From assembly GCA_037893245.1 (NCBI GenBank), contig JBAIAA010000258.1:1922001-1986000 (forward strand): a DNA stretch of 64,000 nucleotides. Reading direction: 5' to 3'. The translations under genes and the position numbers were made by a program. The DNA is from Crossaster papposus (Eukaryota > Echinodermata > Asteroidea > Velatida > Solasteridae). The first letter of the stretch is position 1. Each line of letters starts with the position of its first letter. Positions 48,211 to 58,939 of the stretch are shown in pieces. Under the pieces are notes generated by a model that saw only the letters and a program-made list of their open reading frames with translations, did no database searches and was not told the origin of the DNA.

Positions 48211-48700
48211 CACACCTGTCCCTTTAGGGGCTCTGTAGACCACAGATAAAGAGTTAGGACTTCGTTACTGATGTGCTCAGTTTGTATTTAGGTGATGAGA
48301 TCGATTATGTTTAATTATAAGTGAAATACAATTGATAAATTACTAGCAGTGTAACCAGCAATTCGGTTTTGGAAAAATAACAAAATAACATTTCGATTTT
48401 CGAGTGAAGAAAATAACATTTCGAGGGAACGAAATAATTTCGAGGGAACGATATAATATTTCAAGGGAACGAAATAATTTTTCGAGGGAACAAACCAATT
48501 TTTTGAGGGAACGAAAAATAACATAAAATCATCATACCTGTCCTTGTAGGGGCTCCGTAGACCAAAGATAACCAGTTAGGACTTGATTACTGACTTGTGC
48601 TCAGTTTGTATTCAGGTGATGGGATCGATTATGTTTATTTATAAGTAAAATACAATTGATAAATTACCAGCAGTTGACAAAACACTCACCAGTTTAGTTT
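48211..48700 (+). repeat. duplicated 140-bp block with minisatellite between the copies
   Basis: Copy 1 (48211-48350) and copy 2 (48537-48675) share CCTGTCC, AGGGGCT, GTAGACCA, GTTAGGACTT, CTCAGTTTGTATT and ATCGATTATGTTTA in order. Between them (about 48385-48520) are five or six units of TTTCGAGGGAACGAAATAA. Confidence 0.85.
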
Positions 48701-49349
48701 GGTTATAATTGGCCTCTCGGGTGTAGTTATGCTGAATATGCGCTGGTGCATGATCGTTCAACCATGACAACTTGGGCAGGTACACTTGCTTATGATGTGA
48801 ATGATATAAATAGCCCACGTTGTTCAAAGGCAGTCTTCATCATGCAGGCTTGGTAGAAACATGGCTGGTGAGACAGATTGTATATCCGGCTCCTGAGGCT
48901 TATCATCAGCTAGGTGATATCTTGCGACTCTGTTCTCCACAGCCATTACATTGAACATAATGCCAGTCCACATTTTGTTTCTCCCGTCGTCATGTATCTT
49001 GCATGTGTCTTTATGTCAACATTGTCAGCTACAAGTTTTTAGCCCGGATGTTTTTGGAAGTTGAAATCGTCAATGTTTTTGTGGGGTATCATGCCAGCAA
49101 TAATTTCCCCTTCTAGCTGAGCTTCATTGGCCAATCGCACTTGCCAGGCTTTCACAGGCGCATCAAAGTTAGGGACTCGCTCCGTTCTCCTCCCTTATAT
49201 CGTTGCGTGGCCTTCGGTTACATGAACATAGACAGGGAAGGAAGTGTGAAGGGCCGGGAATCCTAGAACCCAGAAGAGTCGTATATGGGAGTCGTTCAAT
49301 AAGTAAAGTCATGGGTCCGAACCCCTGAATGCTTGGTCAACACCACATT

Positions 49350-49620
49350 TATTTTTACTCCAGCTTCCAAACCTATTAAGTCACATCGATTTGAAACAAT
49401 GTTGACTGGTAGTCGAATGGCCGATGTCGTTTTTTTTCTCAGTTTTAACGCGCGCAATTTCACAATCTTATCCTTAAATTGTTTTTTATAGTCTCCAGAT
49501 ACCAACCGGAGTTAGCTCAACGGCTTAATTCGCCAGGTTGAAGAGTCCTATATGGGAGTCGGTCAATGTGTTGAGTAATAGGTCCATACCCCTGAATTGC
49601 TTAGTCAACTCCACATTACT
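49350..49620 (+). repeat. dispersed repeat R1, copy 1
   Basis: ACTCCAGCTT, AAACCTATTAAGTCACATCG, AGTTTTAACGCGCGC and the ATACCAACCGGAGTTAGCTC block recur in 63395-63715 in the same orientation. This copy lacks the tRNA-like 60-bp block of the other. It ends about 26 bp before the Harbinger element. Confidence 0.85.
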
Positions 49621-49993
49621 TTTGTTTCTTCATTTTCCCCTTATGCTACAGTCACACGGCCATGTTACGGACCTGCGGATGCCTGCGTATATTTGGATAA
49701 TGAAAATGCGTAATTTGTAACCCCAATACGGAAATTTGAGCAAAAGTTACCTATATTCTGCGGACGATACGGATTAGTTACGGATGTTACGTATGAATTA
49801 CGGATGTTACGGGTAAAACCTGCGGATGAACCCATCCGCTGCCAACCCGCTGACACATGTTACTGACGACTTACGGATGACTTACGGATTTTACGGATGA
49901 CTTACGGACGATACGGATGACTTACGGACGATACGGAAAAGTTACGCTCGTGTCTGCGCATGTCGGCTTCCTCTGGCGTCCGCACCATCCGCA

Positions 49994-49999
49994 TATAAA
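49994..49999 (+). promoter_or_regulatory. TATA box ahead of the short Harbinger ORF
   Basis: TATAAA about 110 bp before the ATG at 50105, at the inner edge of the subterminal repeats. Confidence 0.5.
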
Positions 50000-50104
50000 C
50001 CCACGTGGATCGGAGCTTGCTTCAGTCGCATTTCATCAAGTCTGAGATCTAGTTCCAGTTATTCAACAGTTTCTTCTCCATCTTTTTGGACTTTCGTGTG
50101 CATC

Positions 50105-50302
50105 ATGTCTTGCAGAAGAAGTAGCAGAAAAACCAGGAAGAATCCTCCAGTGAGTGAGCAGCCACAACAGCCTCCCCAGGCAGAGGAAGAGGCTCAAAAG
50201 GTAGAAGAAGAGGGACCATCCCTGGCAGAGCTGACGGTTCCCCCACCCCCCAAAGATGACCGTGGCAAGGGACGTGGAAAAAAGGGCAAGGCAGCCTCTT
50301 GA
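50105..50302 (+). CDS. short basic/acidic protein encoded in the Harbinger element
   Basis: A 65-residue frame, MSCRRSSRKTRKNPPV..., followed by a Pro/Gln and Glu-rich middle and a basic end (GKGRGKKGKAAS). It lies at the left side of the element and converges with the transposase, which is where such elements usually carry a second, Myb/SANT-like protein needed for transposition and nuclear import. No Myb fold is visible, so it is either a reduced partner, the first exon of a longer gene, or not translated. I chose ATG 50105 because the upstream codons are GTG-initiated only. The codon usage looks coding and the composition is that of a nuclear, DNA- or protein-binding tail; function is unknown. 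Confidence 0.45.
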   Translation: MSCRRSSRKTRKNPPVSEQPQQPPQAEEEAQKVEEEGPSLAELTVPPPPKDDRGKGRGKKGKAAS

Positions 50303-50642
50303 AGGACTTAGAGTGATGTGTGTTCTATCTTGTGAGACAGAGACTCTCCAGTATTATTTAAAATATGATTTGCAGAATACTTCGTTTTTATAAATGTTTA
50401 CCATAATGTGCTTTGATAGATTTACAGACTGCTTGGAGATATACAGACTGTTTGCATATATACAGACTGGTTTTTTTTCAAAGAAAGTCTTTATTCAATA
50501 TTTCTCCACAAATCATATAACGTCGGTGGGCGTCCAAAATCTCGTAAGTCTGTTTTTTCGTTACCTTGTTCAATTTTGTTGTTGTCAAATTTAAGCATCA
50601 AGAGTTGCATGATTTGTCTGTTTGTTATGTTTGGCCAACTGC

Positions 50643-51923
50643 TTAGGCCATGCGCTGCTGCCAGGGAACTGCTCCGGCGGTGCCATTGTAGTAATGCTTG
50701 AGGTACAGGCGCTGGCGCTTGGCAATCTTGGTGGTGTAGTTGCCAGCAAGCCTCTGTTGCAAGTCATCCAGCACGCCCACCTCTCTCCATGCACCCGGGA
50801 TGATGTTGTGCTGGTCGTCCTCTCTGTCCATCATGCCATTCTGCTCAGCGGGTGCCTGGTCTCTCAGGAGGTTGTGGATGCACAGGCAGGCGAGGACGAT
50901 GGTCTCCACTGTGGAAGGCACCTGTGCCATAGCACTCAGAAGACACCGGAATCTGTTTGCAAGAATGCCAAAGGCATTCTCCACACATCTCCTGGCTCTG
51001 GAAAGTCTATAGTTAAATATCCTCTCCTCCATGGTCAGTGGCTTGGCACCAAAAGGCTTCATCAGGGTGGTGCGTAGTGCAAATGCAGCGTCAGCAATCA
51101 CGAAATAAGGGATGTCTCGATCGTCATGAGGCAGTGGCTCATCTGGTGGTATTCCAATGTTCTCATCGTCAATTGCCTCTTTCAGACTGCACGTGTTCCA
51201 AATCTGGGCATCAGAACTCGCACCACCTGCTCCCACCTCCACCCACCGGAACTTGTAGTTGCCATCAACCAGGGCAAGGAGTACAATCGAGTTGTACCCC
51301 TTATAGTTGTAGAACTGGGAGCCACAGTTCGCGGGTGCCTTGATGCGGATGTGCTTGCCATCTAAGGCTCCCAGGCAATGGTGGAAGTTCCACCGGTCGG
51401 AGAAGGTCTGGGCAATGCCCTTCCACCCCTCTGGAGTAGATGGGTTGATGATGGTCTCCTCGCCATACTCAGCGTAGATGGCCTGACACACGTCCAACAC
51501 CAAGAGTGAGATGGTGTTGTGGGGTACATAGAATAGGTACATCAGGCTGTGGTAGGAGTCCCCACTGGCAAGGTAGCGCATGGTGATGGCGACCTTCAAG
51601 CCTACTGGAAGGGCCTTCCTGTACCAGGTATCATACTTCTGTAAGCGAGGAGTGAGGCGGGTGACCATTTCGGCAAACATGGCAGGTGTGATGCGGGTGA
51701 AGTTGCGGAAGCCCTGAACATCCTCATTGCGTAGCAGGTGCATCAGGTTACCATAGGCACCCTGGTCTGGTCGCAATGTGATCCAGTGACGAACCCAACA
51801 CATCCTCTCTTTTCTCCTTTCAAGGATGGCTTGCATCTTGGCCATCAGGATCTTCATCTGCATCTGATTGTGTTGGATGGCCATCAAACAATCCAGCAAC
51901 ACAAGGCGGCGTTCTCTCTCCAT
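50643..51923 (-). CDS. PIF/Harbinger transposase (HARBI1-like DDE nuclease), intact
   Basis: A 426-residue protein with the full DDE nuclease: CLGALDGKHIRIKAP (first Asp, residue 188), VGAGGASSDAQIW (family block corresponding to GSxHDxxxW), FVIADAAF (second Asp, 278) and RLSRARRCVENAFGILANRF (Glu, 315), then CLCIHNLLRD. The N-terminal part has the RDFxxFxRxTxxxFxxL-type block (GFRNFTRITPAMFAEMV). The ATG at 51923 is preferred. The open frame extends to 52130, but the extra 69 codons run into the subterminal repeats, and TTTCACAG|GTCACTCAAGATGG just before the ATG looks like a splice acceptor. It would cut and join the element ends. No stop or frameshift; all three acidic residues are present. 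Confidence 0.92.
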   Translation of the reverse strand: MERERRLVLLDCLMAIQHNQMQMKILMAKMQAILERRKERMCWVRHWITLRPDQGAYGNLMHLLRNEDVQGFRNFTRITPAMFAEMVTRLTPRLQKYDTWYRKALPVGLKVAITMRYLASGDSYHSLMYLFYVPHNTISLLVLDVCQAIYAEYGEETIINPSTPEGWKGIAQTFSDRWNFHHCLGALDGKHIRIKAPANCGSQFYNYKGYNSIVLLALVDGNYKFRWVEVGAGGASSDAQIWNTCSLKEAIDDENIGIPPDEPLPHDDRDIPYFVIADAAFALRTTLMKPFGAKPLTMEERIFNYRLSRARRCVENAFGILANRFRCLLSAMAQVPSTVETIVLACLCIHNLLRDQAPAEQNGMMDREDDQHNIIPGAWREVGVLDDLQQRLAGNYTTKIAKRQRLYLKHYYNGTAGAVPWQQRMA

Positions 51924-52852
51924 CTTGAGTGACCTGTGAAAGTCTACAGTTGAAGAACTGACAATGATGAGGATGCTGGCAGCATCCAGGGTTGCATACC
52001 CAAGTGAAGACCATTTGGCATGGGCGACATCCGCCGAAATGAAGAAGACATAGGTAAAAATTCCGCATATTATCCGTATCTCAACCGTAACATACATATC
52101 CAATCCGTAATATTCGTATCCCATCCGCAAGCATACGCAATTACCGCAAGTCCTATCGTAAGATCCGCAATATATATGTCAAAAATACGTTAAACATACG
52201 TAACTCCTACGTAATAGTGTTTACGTACCCCTATGTATCCGCAGGCAACTGCACACCCGACAAAGTGTGCGGATCAGTTACGTATCTAACGTATCCTGCG
52301 GATGAGTTTACGTATCTTACGTATGAGTTACGTATTTTACGTATGGATAATGTATATTCTGCGGATGCTTACGTATATTTCATCCGCAGCAAAATTTTGA
52401 GATTTTCAAAATTCCGCTGCGGATCTGCGTATGTCTGCGGATCCTGCGGATTGAATTACGGATGGATACGGATGCTTACGGATGATACGGATCCTTGCGG
52501 ATGCTTACGGACTTTTATCCGTAAGCATCCGCAGCTACCGTAAGTGGCCGTGTGACTGTACCATACCACCATTTTCTTGATTCACTTTTAAAAAGGGGAA
52601 GGGGGGGGGGGGGGGGTGGTAATGAAAGGGTTACTTCCAAATGTTTTTGAAATATTACAGCAGTAATAAGCTAAGCCGCGCCTACAATCGGTGTTAATAT
52701 TGTAACTATACAATCACGCTTTTATTGGTCAGACAAATTGGCCTAATTTTAGTCTACAGTAGGACGCGCGGCTGGCAAACGGGGTGACCATGGTGAACAA
52801 TTCTTACCCAAACAAGACAATTGTATTTAAAACACAAGGTTAACTCCTCGCA

Positions 52853-52990
52853 ATGTTTAAATTTCAAATGAAAAACATATACATTGCCACCCTACTCCCG
52901 AGTGTCGCGAGCCAGCGCCGTCTGTCGGATTTTGTGTTGTTTCCTTTCAGCCCGCGCTTTGCTGGTGACTGCTATAATTTTGTGTGCTAT
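52853..52990 (+). repeat. dispersed repeat R2, copy 1
   Basis: AAAAACATATACATTGCCAC, CCTACT-CCGAGTGTCGC and CCCGCGCTTTGCTGGTGACT recur at 63125-63275 in the same orientation. Confidence 0.88.
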
Positions 52991-53071
52991 TTTTATAATA
53001 GTAGGCTGCGTGCGTTTGTATACGGTAATCGTTACACGGCACTAATTTTGATCTTTCGATTTGACAGCAAC

Positions 53072-53930
53072 ACGTAATGTACCCGTGTATACACCAGACT
53101 GTGACGGTAATAATGACACCGCACACATTTTGATCCCGTGATTTGACGATAAATTAAAGAAAAAATATGAATAGAAAGTTCACTAAATTAAAAATTCGTC
53201 ATAATCTAATCCTCAACTAGTATTTGTGAAAATTCCAGGGTGGCATCGAAATGGATTGGGAAATTACAGGTCAATTTGCAAGCGGGGTGTGTTGGCTTTG
53301 ATGTGTCGCTCCACGTTACAATACAGTTTAATGTGGTGCCGGAGTTCCTCGACTTTTGGCTGGAAAACTAAACATAGAAACTGTATGAGATTGACGTAGT
53401 ATCTTCAGTGGATTTTCTCCTCCAATTTGTCCAAAGTCTAGGGTGGCATCATAATCGGTTTAAAAATGAGAAGCATTTTCACGAACATACCCCGTACAGC
53501 ATCACGTAATGTACCCGTTTATAATGCTATGGCCGTTTGTAGGCGGTAATAGTGACACCGCACAAATTTCGATCCCGTGATTTGACGATAAATTACAGAA
53601 AAATTATGCATAGGAAGTTCAAGAAATTTAAAAATCGTCATCATCTAATCCCCATCAAGTATTTGTGAAAATCCCAGCGTGGCATCGAAATGAATTTGGA
53701 AATTACAGGTCAATTTGCAAGCTGGGTGTGTTGGCTCTGATGTGTCGCTCCACGTTACAATACATTTTAATGTGGTGCCGGAGTTCCTCGCCTTTTGGCT
53801 GGAAAACTACACATAGAAACTGTATGAGATTGACGTAGCATCTTCAGTGGATTCTATCCTCGAATTTGCCAACATTTATGGTGGCACCATAATTGGTTTT
53901 AAAATGAGTTGTTAGTGCATGACCCCCTTA
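53072..53930 (+). repeat. two tandem units of about 435 bp
   Basis: The units start AATGTACCCGT at about 53077 and 53508. Both contain GATCCCGTGATTTGACGATA, AGTATTTGTGAAAAT, GGTGTGTTGGCT and GTGTCGCTCCACGTTACAAT. A third, inverted fragment (54043-54103) abuts the 5' LTR. Non-coding. Confidence 0.88.
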
Positions 53931-54103
53931 TTATAATAATATTGATAATTATTATTGATAATAATGTTTTACATAATATATGTATGTATATGTGTGTAGC
54001 TATGTTTGTGAAAGTGCAAACGTACAATGTAGGGGATCCCGCTTGCAAATCGACTTGTAATTTCTAAATCCATTTCGATGTCACCCTTGGACTCTCACAA
54101 GAT

Positions 54104-55192
54104 TGCGAATTTCCTTAGGAAATTAGGGGGCGGCTTTGTTGAATCCAACTTTCTCAGATAGAGAGGGCGCCCTTCAATGTTGATGGTGGTGTTCTACAGA
54201 GTTTTCTTGCCACCTGGTGGCGCTTGTTATTACTAGCATCATGGGAGTTTTGCCCGTTTTCTAACCGTAATGTTCAAAAATTACATCATATCTAATCCGC
54301 TTCTGTAACTATTGACTGGGTGAGTTTGACAAGCATAATTTTAGATTACAATGTTAAGTTCCCTTTGATATAATAGCATGATCTGTGCGACCATTTAGTT
54401 GGAAGTTCAGGGGGTTTCATGGGCTTAATTGTAACGTTGGCAACTAGACGCTTTCCGTACCCATACCTATTGTATATGATCACATCCGATGATAATCCAT
54501 GTTATTATTAAGGGAATAAATGTGTGTACCGACCGAACACACATTTATTCCCAATTAAATTAATATTTTGTTTGAGTAAAATTCAGCCCCAAAAGCCCCG
54601 AAAATCCAGGAAAATTGTCGCAAGTAAATGTCGGTGTTTCGCCATTCTTTGTGTGTCAAATGACATGTTCCCGCCTCTGTCGCGCTCTACACAATACATG
54701 CAATAAAGCGTATTTACTATGAACCAGACTATTACTGTCATTGGAAACTTCGTTCCCAGGGTGTCGAGCTGTACGCGCCCAACACTACCCGCTCGTATTA
54801 TTGGAGACGAGGTACGGTTGCAAATAAAGTGAGCCCTGGGGACGGGTATAATGCGACATCGCTTTGTTGCCAGCTGGTTTTAACAAACTTCCAGCCATAT
54901 CTTTATCGTCCGTTTAATACCGGCCACGTGACGGGCTCTCGACCAATAGGAATGCCTAAACTGTCCTAGGTATTTTTGAATAAGTATTTGTTGATTGTTA
55001 ATGCATGTACAATTATATTGTATGTTTGCAGCATACAAGAGAAGCACAGGAAAGAGAAAGAAAGAAACGGAAACACAAACCAAGAACTGTGTGTCATGTG
55101 TTTCTTTATCGGCCAGCATGGTTTTAATAATTCTGTTTTTTGAGGTTTCCCACCAACCAGTAGCTCTAGTGGAGCCCAACACAGTCCCTACA
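54104..55192 (+). repeat. 5' LTR of the BEL/Pao element
   Basis: Starts TGCGAATTTCCTTAGG and ends CAACACAGTCCCTACA. It matches the 3' LTR except for an extra 466 bp (about 54512-54980) that begins with a perfect hairpin (arms 54512-54526 and 54538-54552) and carries TAAG at both edges. The 5' copy has GGGGG where the 3' copy has a 16-G run. Confidence 0.88.
54512..54552. repeat. 15-bp-stem hairpin at the LTR-insert boundary
   Basis: gggaataaatgtgtg, an 11-base loop, then the exact reverse complement. Confidence 0.9.
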
Positions 55193-55220
55193 TAATTTCG
55201 GCCCTTCGAGCCGGATAAAT
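55193..55220 (+). promoter_or_regulatory. likely primer-binding site of the BEL/Pao element
   Basis: The sequence just after the LTR, TTTCGGCCCTTCGAGCCGG, sits where minus-strand priming occurs. The tRNA partner was not identified. Confidence 0.4.
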
Positions 55221-55264
55221 CTCAGAGAACTGGACATATGTGAATCGGATTAGACTTTGAGACT

Positions 55265-57222
55265 ATGGATCAACTCAATACGCCATTCGTGCAAAGTGGC
55301 TGCTCAAGACTGAGTTCAAGGACCCGTGATTCTGCAAAATCATCCCTTTCTCCATCTGAGATTCAGAAGAGATTAGCGGATCAGGAATATTGGCAAAGAC
55401 TTCACGCTATGACGCGGATGGCAGAGGAAGAGAAAATCCAAATTTGCAAGGAAGCTGCCCGGAAAGAAGATGCCATCAATCTTGACCAAGTTCAGCTAGA
55501 CATTCAGTCATAGCGCCTTGCAGTGGAAGCCCGGCTTGATGTGGAACTTCGCGAGTGAAGAGTGGATATGCAACTCAAGGATTTCCTTCAGAGATCCAGA
55601 TCGAGACGGAACGGTTGAGGCAGCAAATACCTCACTAGAAGAACGTGTGGAAACTACTTCAGACACTGGGTTTGTGCCTATTTAATTCATTGGTATCAAC
55701 TTACCTGGTAGTAGTACCAGTAATCCACATGCAAGGAAAGTTGATTGGGTCAATCATGATGAAAATACTGTTGGTGACACTGCTACTACTAAAAGTATTG
55801 CACAATTAACCGTAAATCAAACAATAGCAAGTTCTGGTGTTGTAATGAGCAATGCGGTGACCACGGTCCCAGTTTCACCCTACCGCTCAAATAGTCATGT
55901 TGAAATGTTCGTCAGTGAATCTGAACGACCGAAACCCGATTCTGTGACAAAATTGGATAGTGTGGTCCGTCGCAGAACCAGTACAACACTCCTGTTGTCT
56001 CATCCAAACCAGTATCTAGCCAAATGCACATGTTAATTGCACATATAAATGCACATGCAAATCCATATATAGCTAATGCATTTACCATGCCGGTTCTGCA
56101 TAGGGCTGGGTTTACTTGCACTAGTACGACCCATACATGTACACATATGTACCCATATCAGTCGCATATAACCTCTTACCCGATAAATTTCAGGAGACGG
56201 CTCTCCCAGGTGAAACTCCTGCCCCAACTTCTGATCCTGTCCCAAGTGCGGATCTTGTCCCAACCCCTGCTAGTCCCACGTCATCTAGCCAGTGGAACTA
56301 CATGTACACCGAAAAGGGCTGGACTAACCAATCTCAGCGACTTTTAAGGTGGGGAAACTAGCGGTGACGATGAACCTGCAGCCGGGAACACAAGCTACGG
56401 GTCAAAGATCAGGAGCAGAGTAGGGGGTGTGCCAGTATATCCAGTATATCGACAATCTGCCTAAATTGTACATCCCCAAATTTCTGGATGAACATGACAC
56501 AAAACAGTACGTGACATTTAGATCTCTGTGGGAGAGTGTCATGACTCGACCCGAGCTCCAGTTGCCAGAACCAATGCAGTTTGCAGACCTCAGAAGCCAT
56601 CTTGGAGGTCGCCCCTTGGCAATGGCGGACAGAAATATGGTTCTTGGAGTCGATGCATACTCGACAACTATGAAGCAATTCGACAAGGCCTTTGGCAGTC
56701 CAGCACCAATTATCCAGGGTTTGCTTGATCAACTTAAGGTTCACCCTCAGATATTGGCCAATGGGCTGGTCTCCGAGAGTTCTCAGATGAATTGATAGTT
56801 CTGGTGCAAACTGCATCAAAGTTCAAATTTGAAGCAGAACTACAACACCATCGGTATGCAGCTAGTCTAGTCAAGAAACCTCCTGACCGTCTCCACACAT
56901 AATTTCTCTCAAAGATGTGGCACAAGGACTGAGGGCACAAGTATACCATCAAGCACTCGAGTAAATGGCTTGAGAAGAAGACGGGCCCAGCTGGACTAAT
57001 TATGTTGGAGAAGTCTAACCAAGGGAAGACCGGGAATAATTCTCCATCACGAAAGGACAGGTTTCATCAACAGAAACACCCACCACAGAAGTCTGCAAGA
57101 GAACAGCCGCTGCCAGCTCGAAGTTACCTGTCAAATACTGAGCCGGACACTGGAGATTTGGCAGTGTATCTGACCAATGGTTCCCGAAAGGCTTTTGCTG
57201 CACCTAAAGCTGGAAAAGGGAA
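55265..57222 (+). pseudogene. BEL/Pao gag remnant
   Basis: Starts at ATG 55265 with a helical, charged N-terminus (SPSEIQKRLADQEYWQRL) until TAG at 55511. After several frame changes, the gag core reads LPKLYIPKFLDE and FRSLWESV (about 56454-56540), then ADLRSHLGGRPLAMADRN and FDKAFGSPAPIIQGLLDQLK (56583-56745), the pattern of BEL/Pao capsids. It would form the particle that packages element RNA. The segment 55560-56420 is too decayed to align by eye, and multiple stops make it non-functional. The spacing to the zinc knuckle is normal for the family. Confidence 0.72.
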
Positions 57223-58060
57223 ATGTTGACAACAAAAGTAACCTGCCTGTACTGCCAGAAGAATGAAACTGAGCACTACTTAGAAACTTGTACCAAATTC
57301 CAGAAGTTGAACAAGGAGAAGCGGGCTAAATGGCTCTCGGACAACAAGAGATGCTTCAAGTGCGCCAAAAGGATGGCCCCTAAAGTTCTAGCCAGTCAGT
57401 TTGAACCATTGGGGGATATAGCCCCATATACAGCAAGGGCCAGGTTGATAGTCCATGAGCTGTGAATAAGCAAACTTGACTGGGACGACGAAGTATAGGA
57501 TCCAGAAGTCCTGGAAAGATGGGAGGAGTGGTCGGCGGAGCTGCAACATGTTCCCTTCGTTCTTCTACAGCGATGTTACACGCCTTCGCAAGTCGACAGT
57601 TCAAATGTCAAGCGCACGTTGCATGTCTTCTGTGATGCCTCTGAGCGGTTGTATGGTGCTGTTGCATACCTCCGTTCAGTGAGCGTAGAGGAAAAGTCTG
57701 TCTGAGTTTGGTTCTTGCCAAGAGCCGTGTGGCTCCCAAACGTCTGACTTCAATGCCTCGACTTGAGTTGATGGCAGCCCTAGTAGGCTCCCAGCTTGCC
57801 GAAGTTGTCACAAATACCCTTGATGTCAACCTAGAGTACACCGTCATCTGGAGTGATTCAACCACGGTCTTAGCCTGGTTCCAATCCGAATCATGCCGAT
57901 TCAAGGTATTCGTGGGTACTCGAATCTCCGAAATTCAGACCCTTACCGAAGTGCTGACAATCCAGCTGATGGCCTTACCCGTGGTCTGGCCGTCTCACAG
58001 TAATTGGGAAAAGGTTCTCAATGGACTGAGGGACCGCCATGGCTCTTAGAATTACCAGAT
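57223..58060 (+). pseudogene. BEL/Pao gag knuckle fused to RT connection and RNase H
   Basis: A nucleic-acid-binding knuckle C-x2-C-x6-H-x4-C (residues CLYC..H..C, about 57244-57291) is followed by RCFKCAKR, the first half of a second knuckle. Without losing frame the sequence then jumps, at about 57373, to FEPLGDIAPYTARARLIVHEL, which belongs after the reverse transcriptase. So protease and RT are deleted. RNase H pieces follow in shifted frames: FCDASERLYGAVAYLR (about 57630), KSRVAPKRLTSMPRLELMAA (57717-57776), VIWSDSTTVLAWF and ADNPADGLTRGL (about 57946). Then comes the GPPWLLELPDEWQ block before integrase. The fusion is visible in the sequence; the deletion is inferred from the family order. 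Confidence 0.82.
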
Positions 58061-58939
58061 GAATGGCAAAGTGAAAGTGCATCCGTCTTGGCTCAGACCC
58101 GAGCCACCTCATCAACAGATGCCAGTGAGATAAAGAAGTCCTTCTGTGGGCTGAAAGTTACCCGACCCATGCAGCAACTTGATCTGAATGCCTACGAGAG
58201 TTGGAAGCTCCCGGTAACCAGTTGTTTCCAGATGACCAGCAAGTTGCAGGTGTGCTTACTCCTCAACAAATTCGCGAAGCAGAGCTTTAACTCATACAAA
58301 GCTCAGATGGAGAGCCTTCAGACCGAGATTGCTGCACTTGAAACAGCCGTATACTGGAACTTGCGCCAGAGCTGGACCGGGACATGAAAGTGATCAGAGA
58401 CGGAGGCTGTTTGAAAAAGGTGGCCCAAGATGATAAGGTGGATCTCGAGCCACATCCTCTCCCTCTCGATCAACGTCATCCAGTAAGCAAGCTTCTCATC
58501 AGAGATGCTGACTGTCACTTTAACCACCACGCTGGGACCGGGCAGATATTTGCTTACATGAGACGGCGATTCTGGATCCTTCGTGGCCGTAGTGCCATCA
58601 AGGGTGTGCTTCGCACCTGTGCAGAGTGTCGTCGCTGGCGTGCAAAACCACAAGTACCAAGAATGGCGGACCTGCCAAAGTCTCGCTTGCGATTAAACCT
58701 CCCTCCCTTTTATTCTACCGGAATGGACTGTTTCGGTCCGATGATGGTGAAGATAAAGAGGTGGGGCTTGTTGTTTAAATGCATGACTACCCGAGCTATA
58801 CATCTGGAGCTGGTTGAGTGCTTGGATGCAGACCATTTCCTCATGGTCTAACGGCGGTTTGCCTCTCGCCGAGGAGTACCTTATGAGCTGCTCAGTGACT
58901 GTGGTACTAACTTCCAGGGGGCAAACACGGAGTTATCAG

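Larger units (their letters stand above)
49647..52560. mobile_element. complete-looking PIF/Harbinger DNA transposon
   Basis: Perfect 16-bp inverted ends: tacagtcacacggcca at 49647-49662 and its reverse complement at 52545-52560. Inside are subterminal regions packed with TACGGATG/CTTACGGA words (49660-49990 and 52060-52540), an intact transposase on the - strand, and a short + strand frame with a TATA box. The target duplication is unclear: TA lies at both edges, or the ends start at CAGTCAC. Transposases of this family bind short subterminal repeats, which fits the motif density; binding here is inferred. The intact frame and perfect ends suggest recent activity. Confidence 0.88.

Noticed and set aside
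48385..48520. CRISPR-like regular repeats
   Set aside because: Units are contiguous and imperfect with no unique spacers; an ordinary minisatellite in eukaryotic DNA.
50622..51932. + strand open frames of 64-151 codons
   Set aside because: Antisense shadows of the intact Harbinger transposase.
52217..52543. 108-codon + strand frame
   Set aside because: Lies in the subterminal TACGGA repeats of the Harbinger element; translation is just the repeated word.
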